64,000 nt of DNA from Roseibium sediminis (GCF_008711325.1 NZ_VXDB01000003.1:62001-126000), one strand, 5' to 3'; positions 26,732-35,221 are shown, counted from the stretch's first letter. Numbers and translations are program-made. The notes: a model not told the origin generated them from the letters alone.

Positions 26732-27208
26732 ATGAATGACGCAAGCTCTCCGCAGGTTTTCAAGGCCATCCGCCGCATCGTGCGTGCTATCGATCTGCGA
26801 TCGCGGGAAGTCTCCCGCAAAACCGGCCTGACCATTCCGCAAATCGTTGTTTTGCAAGGCATAAGAGAGCTTGGAGAGGTCACAACAAAGGCGCTTTCGG
26901 AAAATGCAGACCTCAGTTCGGCCACCGTCGTAACCATTTTGGACAAACTTGAGGAAAAGCAGCTGATCGAGCGATATCGATCAACAACAGACCGCAGGAT
27001 CGTGCATGCGCGCCTGACCCGAAAAGGGGCCGAGATGGTCAGCAACCTGCCCGGATTGCTGCATGAAGAGTTTGAACAAAGGTTCTCTGAATGCACCGTG
27101 GAGCAGCGCGTGACCCTGCTTCAGTCCATCGAACAAATCGCCGAAATGCTGAATGCCGACAAACTCGATGCAGCCGCCATTCTCACAACGTCAAACATTG
27201 CCGAGTAA
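26732..27208 (+). CDS. MarR family transcriptional regulator
   Basis: A 158-residue winged-helix regulator. The ATG at 26732 is chosen because the preceding in-frame residues are AT-rich operator-like DNA. Core features are RKTGLTIPQIVVLQGIRELG, the recognition helix ADLSSATVVTILDKLEEKQL and the wing RYRSTTDRRIVHARLTRKG. Adjacent divergent MarR genes are common with NAGGN clusters, so it probably controls osmolyte synthesis. The signal it senses is unknown. Confidence 0.9.
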   Translation: MNDASSPQVFKAIRRIVRAIDLRSREVSRKTGLTIPQIVVLQGIRELGEVTTKALSENADLSSATVVTILDKLEEKQLIERYRSTTDRRIVHARLTRKGAEMVSNLPGLLHEEFEQRFSECTVEQRVTLLQSIEQIAEMLNADKLDAAAILTTSNIAE

Positions 27209-27299
27209 AAGAAGAATATGGCGTTTATGCACTGGAAATGACAACCTCAAGTGAGTTTTTCTATTGACCGCAGCCGAACCTCATGCGAGGTTGTTTCTT

Positions 27300-27887
27300 G
27301 TGAGTAACAGTTCTGACATTGAGGTGCCTGAATTCACGCAGGCGGACGTAATTCGCATCACGGGAGTGAGCGCGAAAACGCTCCAGAATTGGACAGACCC
27401 CAGCCGGGAGATCTTGCGTCTCAGTCAGGACAGCGTTGGCAAAGGGCGGCGGCGTTTGTATTCGGCGCTCGATATCATGGCGGTAGCAATGATCGCGCAC
27501 ATGAGTGCGCTTGGCATCTCGCCAAACCTCGTTTCGCAGTTGTTCTACAAGCCGGGAGCAAAGGTTGGCGATTGGCTTACGGTGGCAGCTGAGAACTTGA
27601 ACAAGGAATACATCTGCAGAATTGTTTTTGATGCAGACGGGCTGTTCGCAAGCCTCATCGCAAGTCCGCAGGACAATGAACGGTTCGCTTATGGGGATGA
27701 TTGGGCACGCGATCGGATAGCCTTCATTCAGGTGTCCCTGACCCGCATTGCGTCCTATGTGGCGCACGGAATTGATGACATCCGGTTTGATGGAACGCCA
27801 GATGATCAGAAATCGGAAAAAGAAAAGGCAATTCGGGCTATGAGAGACGAATTGTTTAAAGACAAAAAAAGGGCAAAGCTTCCTTAG
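27300..27887 (+). CDS. MerR-like helix-turn-helix protein of an integrative module
   Basis: About 195 residues from a GTG at 27300 with GAGG 9 bp upstream; a TTG at 27264 is an alternative. Residues about 10-70 form a MerR-like DNA-binding domain (FTQADVIRITGVSAKTLQNW, then RRRLYSALDIMAVAMIAHMS). The C-terminal 120 residues are not recognisable and end in a Lys-rich tail. It precedes a small protein and an integrase, so it may regulate excision or integrase expression; this is inference. Confidence 0.75.
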   Translation: MSNSSDIEVPEFTQADVIRITGVSAKTLQNWTDPSREILRLSQDSVGKGRRRLYSALDIMAVAMIAHMSALGISPNLVSQLFYKPGAKVGDWLTVAAENLNKEYICRIVFDADGLFASLIASPQDNERFAYGDDWARDRIAFIQVSLTRIASYVAHGIDDIRFDGTPDDQKSEKEKAIRAMRDELFKDKKRAKLP

Positions 27888-27922
27888 TTTATCGTGTTGC
27901 TTGCCATAGAACGGAACGAGAC

Positions 27923-28135
27923 ATGGCACAGCGACAACGACCCATCCGCCCCTCCGAGACCGCAAGCTATCTCAAGGCAATCAAGACTTCCGGGTTCAAG
28001 TGTGGACGACTGATTGCCCACCCTGATGGCCGCCTTGAAATCATCGGCGAAGACCGACCTCAAAACTCTGACCATGAGCAGCCATCCAAATCACCATTCG
28101 AACAATGGGAGATGGAGCATGCGAACACATCTTAA
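27923..28135 (+). CDS. Small hypothetical protein upstream of integrase
   Basis: A 70-residue basic-then-acidic protein beginning MAQRQRPIRPSETASYLKAI, with GACGA-type purine-rich sequence upstream and a GGRLI/HPDGRLEIIGED-like beta segment. Its last 17 bp overlap the integrase start, typical of a translationally coupled pair. Small proteins of this type often precede tyrosine integrases in Rhizobiales; an excisionase or accessory DNA-binding role is possible but unproven. Confidence 0.7.
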   Translation: MAQRQRPIRPSETASYLKAIKTSGFKCGRLIAHPDGRLEIIGEDRPQNSDHEQPSKSPFEQWEMEHANTS

Positions 28136-29207
28136 GGGTATCAATACCATCAAGCGCAAACTCGCCACCGGCGAAGTGCGGACTTATTATTATCACAGGG
28201 CCACCGGCAAACGCCTTCAAGGTCTACCTGGATCGCCCGAATTCCTGACCTCAATAGCAGCAGCCGAAGCGCCGACCCGCCAAAGGGACAAAGGCACACT
28301 CGCCGGGCTGATCCGCGAGTTTCAACAAACGGCCAAATGGCGGCGGCTGGCTGAGTCCACCAAGGCGGAATACAAGCGCATCTTCACCTTCTGGGAAGAT
28401 CAGTTCGGCACTTGCCCCTACCCCGCTTTGGAAGACAAGGCATTTCGACGGGCGGTCATCAAATGGCATGACCAGTTTTCTGAAGAAAAACCGCGTGAGG
28501 CGGACAACCGAGTCACAGTCCTTGCTCGCGTCCTGTCATGGGCAACGCGGGATGGTCCGCTCAAACGCAATGTCATGGATGGTTTTGAGCGCGCCTACCA
28601 AAGCGACCGCTCCGACAAGATCTGGTTGCCAGAGCATGTCGATGCTTTCATGGCCGTTGCCAGCCCCGAGATGAAACTGGCGATGGTCCTCGCTCTGCAC
28701 ACCGGGCAACGACGCGGGGATCTCTTGCTGCTCAATTGGAACAACTACGATGGCGAACGCATCTCGCTTCATCAAGGCAAAACGAGACGCGGAAAGCTCA
28801 AGGGGCGGCTGGTTACCATCAAATGCACCAAGGCCCTCAAAGAAACCTTGGATAGCCTGCCGAAGCGCTCCACGCTCATTCTCACGACCAAGACAGGTCG
28901 CGCATTTCAAAAGCGCTATTTCGCGCTCCAATGGGAAAACACCTGCAAGGAAGCAGGCATTGAAGACCTCCACTTCCACGACATTCGCGGCACGACGGTG
29001 ACGATGCTGTTTCAGGCGGGTTGCAATCTTGGGGAGATCGTTTCCATCACTGGCCACTCGTTGCGGAGAGCTCAAGACATTCTGGACAAGTATCTCGCCC
29101 GCACATCAACCATGGCGGACAAAGCAATTGCCAAGTTCGAGAACGTACTAGAAACAAATTCTGCAAAACGAACTGCAAAACAGGAGAGGCAAAACCATGC
29201 TAAGTAG
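28119..29207 (+). CDS. Tyrosine recombinase/integrase
   Basis: A 362-residue phage-type integrase. The ATG at 28119 is preceded by GGGAGATGGAG; upstream in-frame ATGs at 28014 and 28074 lack a good site. The N-terminal half (about 60-160) is the SAM-like core-binding region; the C-terminal half has Arg198 (HTGQRRGDLL), His287-Arg290 (HFHDIRGTT), His313 (TGHSLRRAQ) and the nucleophile Tyr325 (LDKYLAR). Its stop codon directly abuts the CCA end of tRNA-Arg, so the tRNA 3' end is the likely attachment site. Confidence 0.92.
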   Translation: MRTHLKGINTIKRKLATGEVRTYYYHRATGKRLQGLPGSPEFLTSIAAAEAPTRQRDKGTLAGLIREFQQTAKWRRLAESTKAEYKRIFTFWEDQFGTCPYPALEDKAFRRAVIKWHDQFSEEKPREADNRVTVLARVLSWATRDGPLKRNVMDGFERAYQSDRSDKIWLPEHVDAFMAVASPEMKLAMVLALHTGQRRGDLLLLNWNNYDGERISLHQGKTRRGKLKGRLVTIKCTKALKETLDSLPKRSTLILTTKTGRAFQKRYFALQWENTCKEAGIEDLHFHDIRGTTVTMLFQAGCNLGEIVSITGHSLRRAQDILDKYLARTSTMADKAIAKFENVLETNSAKRTAKQERQNHAK

Positions 29208-29284
29208 TGGTGACCCCGACGCGATTCGAACGCGTGACCCTCAGATTAGGAATCTGATGCTCTATCCTGCTGAGCTACGGGGCC
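29208..29284 (-). tRNA. tRNA-Arg (anticodon CCT)
   Basis: A 77-nt cloverleaf on the minus strand. The acceptor arms are GGCCCCG and CGGGGTC followed by A and an encoded CCA (complement of 29208-29210). The D arm contains GCTCAGCAGGATAGAGC, the anticodon loop is TTCCTAA closed by TCAGA/TCTGA giving anticodon CCT, and the T loop is GTTCGAATC. It reads toward an integrase that ends at its CCA, a classical tRNA integration site. Confidence 0.96.
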
Positions 29285-29587
29285 CCTCCGACCGATTAGC
29301 ATGATTTGATGCATGGTGCGAGCCCCGGTGGGCGAATGTTCACGTATTGGGATGCGGCCAGTTTTCTCCCGCTCGAAGATGCGAAGGCTGCCTTGTTTCG
29401 CGGGAACGTCTTCACGGCACGAAACCATACCTCCCGAATTTTTTGCTTTCACACGCTTCGCATGTCACATCTTGTAGCGATGTTTGAAATTGCAGGCTTT
29501 TTTCGCCGATTACGCGCCCAAAAGATTAGTTTCTTCCTCTTCGCGGAAGAAACCCGTTGTTGTGAACATTCGTTTATAGCGAGGGCA
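29285..29587. other. Intergenic region between tRNA-Arg and nuclease-like gene
   Basis: About 300 bp carrying the tRNA promoter on the minus strand and the leader of the nuclease-like gene. The plus frame stays open from 29306, but its residues (Phe/Arg/Cys-rich) do not look like a conserved protein. No repeat or hairpin with a T-run is obvious. Confidence 0.5.
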
Positions 29588-30475
29588 ATGCTGGATGGAA
29601 GAGATGGTTTCGTAAAAGTCCGGAGCTGGTACCTTCGAGCCCTTTCCAAGCTTGAGGAATATGCAGCAACTTCTCTGAGCAAGATTGCTTTACGGCTTCA
29701 CACGATTTTATCAAAGTCAGCCGTTGCCCGTCGAATGCGGCTCGCATTGATGACGGTGGCAGTGCCCCTTTTTGCGCAAGGGGTGTTTGCCGGTACTCAG
29801 GACAAATGCCTGGGAGACCGGATAACCTTGCGCGCCGTGCAAGCCGCAAGCCCCTGCTGTCTAGCCTATAAGGATGGAGACGGAGCCACCTACGCATTGA
29901 CCGATCTTCTCGCTGCCTCCGGTCAGGATACTTCGCAACAGGCCAATCTGGACGTCGTTGCGGCAGGTCCGGCCAATCGATGGGATATCATCCCCGCATG
30001 GGGTCTCACTCACGGAGGAGAGGGGGAGCTGGAACAGGTTCGCCAGCTGCGGGAGGGCGAGGCGATCTTCAAGCCGACCCTTGCCTCACTGCCTTGCGCA
30101 CAGCTTCTTCTGGAGGCAGAGCTCGAGGCTCGAACAGCTGAAAAGGGCGTTTGGCGCGACCTAAAACCTTTCCCTACGGCATATCCCACTCCCATTCTGG
30201 AAAAAGCCGGTTCCTATGTAATTGCCACCGGCCACATTCTCTCCCTTGGAAAAACTGCGCGAACCATTTATCTGAATTTCGGCCCATTCTGGAAACTGGA
30301 CCTCACAGCCACAATTTCAGCCAAACGTGAGGGCACATTCTCCGAATATTTGAAGGGGCGGGGTCTTGATTGGCAGGACCTTGAAGGACGCGTGGTCGAA
30401 ATACGCGGGTTTGTCATCGAGGATGACGGACCTCTGATCGAGCTTGTGCACCCGGCCCAATTGGGGATTCCTTAG
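29588..30475 (+). CDS. Thermonuclease (SNase-like) family protein, exported or membrane-anchored
   Basis: A 295-residue protein from the ATG at 29588 (GAGGG 5 bp upstream). An alternative ATG at 29735 starts directly at the hydrophobic segment MRLALMTVAVPLFAQGVFAG, giving a 246-residue secreted form. The C-terminal 220 residues resemble SNase-like OB-fold proteins, with CAQLLLEAELEARTAEKGVW matching the family stretch for processing small residues before the final Trp. The catalytic Arg/Glu/Arg set of active staphylococcal nuclease is not clear, so activity is uncertain. It ends 17 bp before the M48 gene. Confidence 0.65.
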   Translation: MLDGRDGFVKVRSWYLRALSKLEEYAATSLSKIALRLHTILSKSAVARRMRLALMTVAVPLFAQGVFAGTQDKCLGDRITLRAVQAASPCCLAYKDGDGATYALTDLLAASGQDTSQQANLDVVAAGPANRWDIIPAWGLTHGGEGELEQVRQLREGEAIFKPTLASLPCAQLLLEAELEARTAEKGVWRDLKPFPTAYPTPILEKAGSYVIATGHILSLGKTARTIYLNFGPFWKLDLTATISAKREGTFSEYLKGRGLDWQDLEGRVVEIRGFVIEDDGPLIELVHPAQLGIP

Positions 30476-30492
30476 GGAAGGAAGACGACAAG

Positions 30493-31980
30493 GTGAGCGG
30501 AACAGCAACTGGCAACTTTGGGCAGGCCCGACGCGGGCTTACGTCCTTGCGCGTCCTGCTTGCCGTGGCACTGCTGGGCGCTCTTACCAGCTGCCAGCTT
30601 CTTGGCGACGGTCCGAATGTCGGTCCGGTTGCTCCCGGCACCCTGCGTCCCAATCTGGCGGCTGACATTGGTGCGCGTGAACATCCGCGCGTTGTTGCAA
30701 CCTATGGCGGGGTCTACAAGGAAGCAGGTGCTGAGCGAGCCGTGGCAAGTGTCGTTGGCCGACTTGTTGAAGCCTCTGAAGATCCCTCTCAAAGCTATCG
30801 CATCACCATTCTCAATTCGCCAGCCATCAACGCCTTTGCCCTGCCCGGCGGATATCTATACGTCACCCGAGGCCTCCTCGCCCTTGCCAATGACACATCG
30901 GAACTGGCTGCGGTCCTTGCCCACGAAATGGCGCACGTCACCGCAAGTCATGCGATCAAGCGGCAACAGCGCGCAGAAGCGCGGGAACTTGCCGACAGAA
31001 TCCTGACCAACGTTGTGCGCGATACAGAACAAGCCAAGGCCGCCATGGCCTCGTCCCAATTGTCCTTTGCGCGCTTTTCGCAGGTTCAGGAACTGGAAGC
31101 CGATGCAATCGGGGTGAAAACTCTGGCCAAGGCAGGGTTTGACCCCTATGCCGCCGCACGCTTCCTGGAATCCATGGCCGCCTATGCAAAGTATCAGTCT
31201 GCTCAGGAGGATGCCCCAAGCGCACCGGATTTCCTGTCCTCCCATCCCTCGACACCCGAGCGCTTGTCAATTGCAACCCGGGCAGCACGAGAGATTGGCT
31301 CGCCGGGTATCGGTGAACGGGATCGGAGCCGCTATCTTTCTGCCTTGAACGGCATGCTGTTTGGAGATGACCCTTCGGAAGGCTTTGTCCGCGGCAGGAC
31401 CTTCCTGCACAAATCGCTGGGGATCGGCTTCTCCGTGCCGTCCGGCTACATCATGGAGAACTCGCCGGAAGCCGTGCTGGCCAGCAATGCCGCCGGAACC
31501 GCCATGCGATTTGACGGGGCAAATCTGAGCAATTTTGAAGACCTCAAGGACTATATGAACTCTGGCTGGATCAATGGCTTGCTGCCACAGAGCGTCCGCG
31601 AGACGACCATTAACGGTCTTCCCGGCGTCATTGGTTCGGCAGTCACACAAGGCTGGTCGTTCAGAATAGCGGTCCTGCGGATTGGCCAAACCGGATACCG
31701 GTTCATTTTTGCCAGCCGTGCTCCTGACAACGCCTTTGAAAGCCAGTTCCAGCAAACCATCACCAGCTTCCAGCAGCTGAGCCCTACCGAGCGGGCTCGC
31801 CTCCAGCCGCTGCGGATCAAGATCGTCGAAGCGCGTGCAGGCGATACGGCGCAAAAGCTGGCGCTCGGCATGCGCGGGGTAGATTCGTCGCGTCGGCTCC
31901 ACTTCTTCAACGTCTTGAATGGCTTCAGCGGAAATCAAACGATACCGGCCGGGACGGCGATAAAGCTGGTTGTCGACTAG
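30493..31980 (+). CDS. M48 family metalloprotease, lipoprotein (BepA/LoiP-like)
   Basis: A 495-residue periplasmic protease starting at GTG 30493, with AGGGAAGGAAGA upstream. The signal ends in a lipobox, LLGALTSC, with lipidated Cys34. The zinc site HEMAH is at residues 144-148, and the third ligand is in ELEADAIGV about 55 residues later. The last 50 residues (ARAGDTAQKLA ... IPAGTAIKLVVD) look LysM-like. The group acts in outer-membrane protein quality control. Confidence 0.9.
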   Translation: MSGTATGNFGQARRGLTSLRVLLAVALLGALTSCQLLGDGPNVGPVAPGTLRPNLAADIGAREHPRVVATYGGVYKEAGAERAVASVVGRLVEASEDPSQSYRITILNSPAINAFALPGGYLYVTRGLLALANDTSELAAVLAHEMAHVTASHAIKRQQRAEARELADRILTNVVRDTEQAKAAMASSQLSFARFSQVQELEADAIGVKTLAKAGFDPYAAARFLESMAAYAKYQSAQEDAPSAPDFLSSHPSTPERLSIATRAAREIGSPGIGERDRSRYLSALNGMLFGDDPSEGFVRGRTFLHKSLGIGFSVPSGYIMENSPEAVLASNAAGTAMRFDGANLSNFEDLKDYMNSGWINGLLPQSVRETTINGLPGVIGSAVTQGWSFRIAVLRIGQTGYRFIFASRAPDNAFESQFQQTITSFQQLSPTERARLQPLRIKIVEARAGDTAQKLALGMRGVDSSRRLHFFNVLNGFSGNQTIPAGTAIKLVVD

Positions 31981-32084
31981 AGCTTTTCCAGACAGAAGCT
32001 GACCCCGGCTCGCCGTCAGGAAACGCGACAAATCAAATATTTAGCGCGCGTCGAACGTTTCGGTGAATGCACGCCGTGGTCTAG
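31977..32084. repeat. Dispersed palindromic repeat, copy 1
   Basis: A roughly 105-bp intergenic element that closely matches 63389-63491 in the same orientation. Shared blocks include CGCCGTCAGGAAA, CAAATCAAATATTTAG and TGAATGC, and both end in a hairpin closing at TCTAG. In this copy the hairpin arms (GCGCGCGTCG and CACGCCGTGG regions) are more degraded. It resembles the palindromic intergenic repeats common in Rhizobiales genomes. Confidence 0.75.
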
Positions 32085-32086
32085 AT

Positions 32087-32114
32087 GGAAAAAGGGTGGC
32101 AACAGCCACCCTTT
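32087..32114 (-). terminator. Rho-independent terminator of the sigma factor gene
   Basis: AAAGGGTGGC (32091-32100), loop AACA, GCCACCCTTT (32105-32114). On the minus strand it is followed by TTTTTCC. It lies about 50 bp after the sigma factor stop and could also serve the plus-strand M48 gene. Confidence 0.85.
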
Positions 32115-32163
32115 CAATTTCTCACGATCAACCGCGATACTGACCAGCTGAACCGCCGAGCGG

Positions 32164-33039
32164 TCAGGCATGAACCGAGACCATGCTCGACGCACCGCCA
32201 TTAGCCATCAAAGCAGCCTTCAGCTTTTCCATGGCCCGGTTCTCGATCTGGCGGACACGTTCCTTGGAAATTCCGAGGGTTTGCCCGAGAGACTCCAGTG
32301 TCGCCCCTTCATCGGACAGGCGGCGTTCCTTTACGATCTTCAACTCCCGGTCATTCAAAACCCGAAGAGCCGACCGCAGCCATTTCCGGCGGCGTTCACC
32401 GTCGATGCTTTCCGTAACGATCTCATCCGGCAGCGGCGAATCGGAGACGAGAAAATCCTGGCGATCCGCGCTGGACCCGTCCGTATCAATCATCGGGGCG
32501 TTGAGCGAGGTATCCGGGCCTGACAAACGCGCATTCATGGTCGCGACGTCGTCAATCTTCACACCGATCGCCTCCGCAATCTTGCGGTGGACCTCATGGT
32601 CGGCGAGGTTCTGCCCGCTCCCGGACAATTTCGCACGCAACCGACGCAAATTGAAGAACAGGGCCTTTTGAGTGGACGATGTTCCCCCCCTGACAATGGA
32701 CCAGTTCCTCAGGATGTAGTCCTGAATGGATGCTCGGATCCACCAGGTCGCGTAGGTTGAGAAGCGGACTTCGCGTTCCGGTTCAAATCGCGCAGCAGCT
32801 TCCAGAAGCCCGACATGCCCCTCCTGGATCAGATCCCCTAGCGGCAAGCCGAAGTTCCGGAAGCGGGACGCAACGGAAATAACCAGACGCGTATGCGATA
32901 GGGAAAGTTGTTCCAGCGCCTTTTCATCACGCTGATCACGCCAGCGCACGGCAAACTCATGTTCCTGCTCTCTGGTCAGATAGGGGGCCTTCATGGCCTT
33001 CCTGACGAGATCTCGGCGTTCAATATTCGAAGTAGACAT
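32164..33039 (-). CDS. rpoH: RpoH-type RNA polymerase sigma factor (sigma-32 family)
   Basis: A 291-residue group 3/4-like sigma factor. Region 2 has LGDLIQEGHVGLLEAAARFE and RFSTYATWWIRASIQDYILR; the RpoH box region reads TQKALFFNLRRLR near residue 125; region 4 has TLESLGQTLGISKERVRQIE. Alphaproteobacteria often carry several RpoH paralogues for heat and oxidative stress, and I cannot tell which this is. AGGGAG precedes the ATG. It is monocistronic, with its own terminator, downstream of carD. Confidence 0.9.
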   Translation of the reverse strand: MSTSNIERRDLVRKAMKAPYLTREQEHEFAVRWRDQRDEKALEQLSLSHTRLVISVASRFRNFGLPLGDLIQEGHVGLLEAAARFEPEREVRFSTYATWWIRASIQDYILRNWSIVRGGTSSTQKALFFNLRRLRAKLSGSGQNLADHEVHRKIAEAIGVKIDDVATMNARLSGPDTSLNAPMIDTDGSSADRQDFLVSDSPLPDEIVTESIDGERRRKWLRSALRVLNDRELKIVKERRLSDEGATLESLGQTLGISKERVRQIENRAMEKLKAALMANGGASSMVSVHA

Positions 33040-33188
33040 GGGCCATACTCCCTGTTTGATCGCGAAGTCTACGCACAGTCAGGGAAACTGGATCACTTGC
33101 CTCCAGTTATTGCCTTCGCAAGGATAACAAGCCCTTTAACATCCATGGCACTTTGCCCAAGGTTTGACGCGAAAAGCCAGCTCACAAA

Positions 33189-33216
33189 GAAAAAGGGCCC
33201 GGAAATCCGGGCCCTT
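33189..33216 (-). terminator. Rho-independent terminator of carD
   Basis: AAGGGCCCGG (33193-33202), loop AAAT, CCGGGCCCTT (33207-33216); on the minus strand it is followed by a TTTTTC run. It lies 26 bp after the carD stop codon. Confidence 0.9.
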
Positions 33217-33241
33217 CTCAATTTATGGAAGCAGAAGACGA

Positions 33242-33829
33242 TCAGGCAGCTTCTTCCTGATCGTCAGAACCACCGGCGGCATCAGCTGCGGTCGGAGCCT
33301 TCGGACGGTTCGGAGACTTTTCAAGGGTCTGCTCGATCTGCTTGGTTGCCTCGGTTTCCGAGCACTTGTTCACGGCTGCGATTTCACGAGCCATGCGATC
33401 AAGGGCAGCTTCATAGAGCTGACGCTCGGAATAGGACTGCTCAGGCTGGGCGTCCGAACGATACAGGTCACGCACGACCTCGGAAATCGCGATCAGATCG
33501 CCGGAATTGATCTTTGCCTCATATTCCTGCGCGCGACGGCTCCACATGGTGCGCTTGACGCGCGGACGACCGCGAACGGTCTCCAGCGCCTTGGTGACGG
33601 CATCTGGGTCACCAAGCTTGCGCATGCCAACGGACGCGATCTTTGCGACCGGCACACGAAGCGTCATCTTGTCTTTCTCGAAGACGATGACGAGCAGTTC
33701 CAGAGTGTGTCCTGCGACATTCTGTTCTTCAATGGCAGTGATCTGACCAACACCGTGAGCTGGATAGACGATGAACTCGCCCGTCTTGAACCCCTGACGC
33801 TGCGCGGTCTTTTTTGTAGTGCTTGCCAT
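33242..33829 (-). CDS. carD: CarD family transcriptional regulator
   Basis: A 195-residue RNA polymerase-binding regulator. The ATG at 33827-33829 is chosen for AGGAGAA upstream; an upstream start would add 22 unrelated residues. The N-terminal RNAP-interacting domain has FKTGEFIVYPAHGVGQITAI; the C-terminal helical DNA-binding domain has TMWSRRAQEYEAKINSGDL. CarD stabilises the open promoter complex, especially at rRNA promoters. The C-terminal 30 residues are a Lys/Ala/Pro then acidic tail. It is followed by a strong terminator. Confidence 0.95.
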   Translation of the reverse strand: MASTTKKTAQRQGFKTGEFIVYPAHGVGQITAIEEQNVAGHTLELLVIVFEKDKMTLRVPVAKIASVGMRKLGDPDAVTKALETVRGRPRVKRTMWSRRAQEYEAKINSGDLIAISEVVRDLYRSDAQPEQSYSERQLYEAALDRMAREIAAVNKCSETEATKQIEQTLEKSPNRPKAPTAADAAGGSDDQEEAA

Positions 33830-34264
33830 TCTCGTGTCTTCTCCTGCGCAGTAACCGGCTAGAGCTGCCGGAACAGACCGGCGCATCCGGTCCAAGTTCT
33901 TGTTGCAACGCGCGAAACGAACAGGGCATCCTCAAAAATGAGAACGCCTGTTGAAATCTGGCGCGAGTGGGTAGTCAGCCGTTGAGTTCCACTATAAACC
34001 CTGAAATTGACATAAGAGATTCAGACGGTAGTAGTTTTCTGCCGTATGGTCAGCCATAGGATGCTGAGAACCTCCGCTCAGGGGAAATTTCGTTTGTGGG
34101 CGACTATCCCCTGTGTATAACACAACTTTGGCAATATTCAAAGCGTGCTGCTTCGCTGCAACACCGATTGTTGCCATGCGAAAAAAGCCGCACAGCCATG
34201 CAACCGCGTCATGACGCCTGCAAATCCGGCGCCTGACGCTGCGTTATCAGAAGCTTGAGGAACC
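33830..34264. other. Intergenic region upstream of carD
   Basis: About 435 bp between the carD start and the ferredoxin stop. It must hold the carD promoter and the end of the ferredoxin transcript. A short open frame at 33992-34177 on the minus strand has no ribosome site or recognisable features. I see no clear terminator, repeat or RNA motif. Confidence 0.5.
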
Positions 34265-34597
34265 CTATTTCGGGCCATTCGGCGAGAAATAATTTTCTAG
34301 CTTGTTCTTCTTGCCGTCAAATTCCTTGGCCTCGGGAAGCTCGTCCTTCTTCTCCGTGATGTTCGGCCACTTCTCGGAATATTCGGCGTTCAGCTCGATC
34401 CACTTTTCCAGACCCGGCTCTGTATCCGGCAAGATGGCTTCGGCCGGGCACTCCGGCTCGCATACGCCACAATCAATGCACTCATCCGGATTGATGACCA
34501 GCATGTTTTCGCCTTCGTAGAAACAGTCTACCGGGCACACTTCCACGCAATCCGTGTACTTGCATTTGATGCAGTTGTCGGTGACGACGTAGGTCAT
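34265..34597 (-). CDS. fdxA: 7Fe ferredoxin FdxA
   Basis: A 110-residue ferredoxin beginning [20 protein letters not shown]. The Cys-rich N-terminal half holds a [3Fe-4S] and a [4Fe-4S] cluster, with the second motif reading [12 protein letters not shown]. The C-terminal extension ([19 protein letters not shown]) is typical of alphaproteobacterial FdxA. The ATG at 34595-34597 fits the family N-terminus; the open frame extends 31 residues further but without similarity. It acts as a cytoplasmic low-potential electron carrier and lies downstream of the S4 protein gene in the same direction. Confidence 0.95.
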   Translation of the reverse strand: MTYVVTDNCIKCKYTDCVEVCPVDCFYEGENMLVINPDECIDCGVCEPECPAEAILPDTEPGLEKWIELNAEYSEKWPNITEKKDELPEAKEFDGKKNKLENYFSPNGPK

Positions 34598-34810
34598 CTC
34601 GATCCTCAAGTTTACAAGCGGCTCGACAGGGCAGAAAGCCCCACGCACAAGCTCGTCCAGAATGCTTGCAGGCGGTTCCTTTGCGACCACCTGATCTCAG
34701 GGCGACTGAGGTATCGCGTTTGCCAGCAAGGCGCAAGCATTGCTCCGCCTGTTGCGCCCGCGAAACAAGAAAAACAGACCCATCAAACAGCTGATTTGCG
34801 AAAAGCGGTT

Positions 34811-35221
34811 TCAGTCGACCTTCCGGAACGCGTCCATTTGTCGCCTTTCCCGCTTTGTTGGCCGCCCCGCACCTGAATCCCGCTGCGGCACAACACCCTC
34901 TACACCCTCTTCCCGCGGAACCGGTTTTGGTGAGAGGTCCTCATAAAGGGTCTGCGCCTCAACGAAGGGACCACGGCGCGTCCCGAGCTGTTGCACCTTC
35001 AAGACAAGGATCTTGCGTTCAAGCGTGATGGTCAGCACATCGCCGATGCGCACGACCTTGCTGGCTGAAGAGATCTTTTCCTTGTTGAGGCGAACATGGC
35101 CGCCAATTGCAAGCTTTTGTGCAAGCGACCGGGATTTCGTGACTCTGGCGTACCAGAGCCACTTGTCTATTCGGAGCCCCCCATCGGCGGCGGGCTGTTT
35201 CTGATCGGCCGGGCTGCTCAG
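34811..35221 (-). CDS. S4-domain RNA-binding protein (HslR/Hsp15-like), probable non-AUG start
   Basis: The S4 fold is clear: LRIDKWLWYARVTKSRSLAQ, then GGHVRLNKEKISSASKVVRI, then GDVLTITLERKILVLKVQQL. The C-terminus is basic (GRPTKRERRQMDAFRKVD). No ATG, GTG or TTG lies upstream of the S4 domain in frame. The best start is CTG at 35219-35221, with AAGGA 6 bp before it, giving 136 residues; ATC one codon earlier is another option. A GTG at 35053 would delete half of the S4 domain. The start overlaps the helicase stop by 3 bp. Hsp15-like proteins bind stalled 50S subunits carrying nascent chains. Confidence 0.83.
   Translation of the reverse strand: MSSPADQKQPAADGGLRIDKWLWYARVTKSRSLAQKLAIGGHVRLNKEKISSASKVVRIGDVLTITLERKILVLKVQQLGTRRGPFVEAQTLYEDLSPKPVPREEGVEGVVPQRDSGAGRPTKRERRQMDAFRKVD

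Noticed and set aside
27209..27299. Left attachment site of the tRNA-Arg element
   Set aside because: I looked for a copy of the tRNA 3' end here and found none; a genome-wide repeat search is needed.
33992..34177. 61-codon open frame upstream of carD
   Set aside because: No ribosome site, no conserved pattern, and it lies in a probable promoter region.
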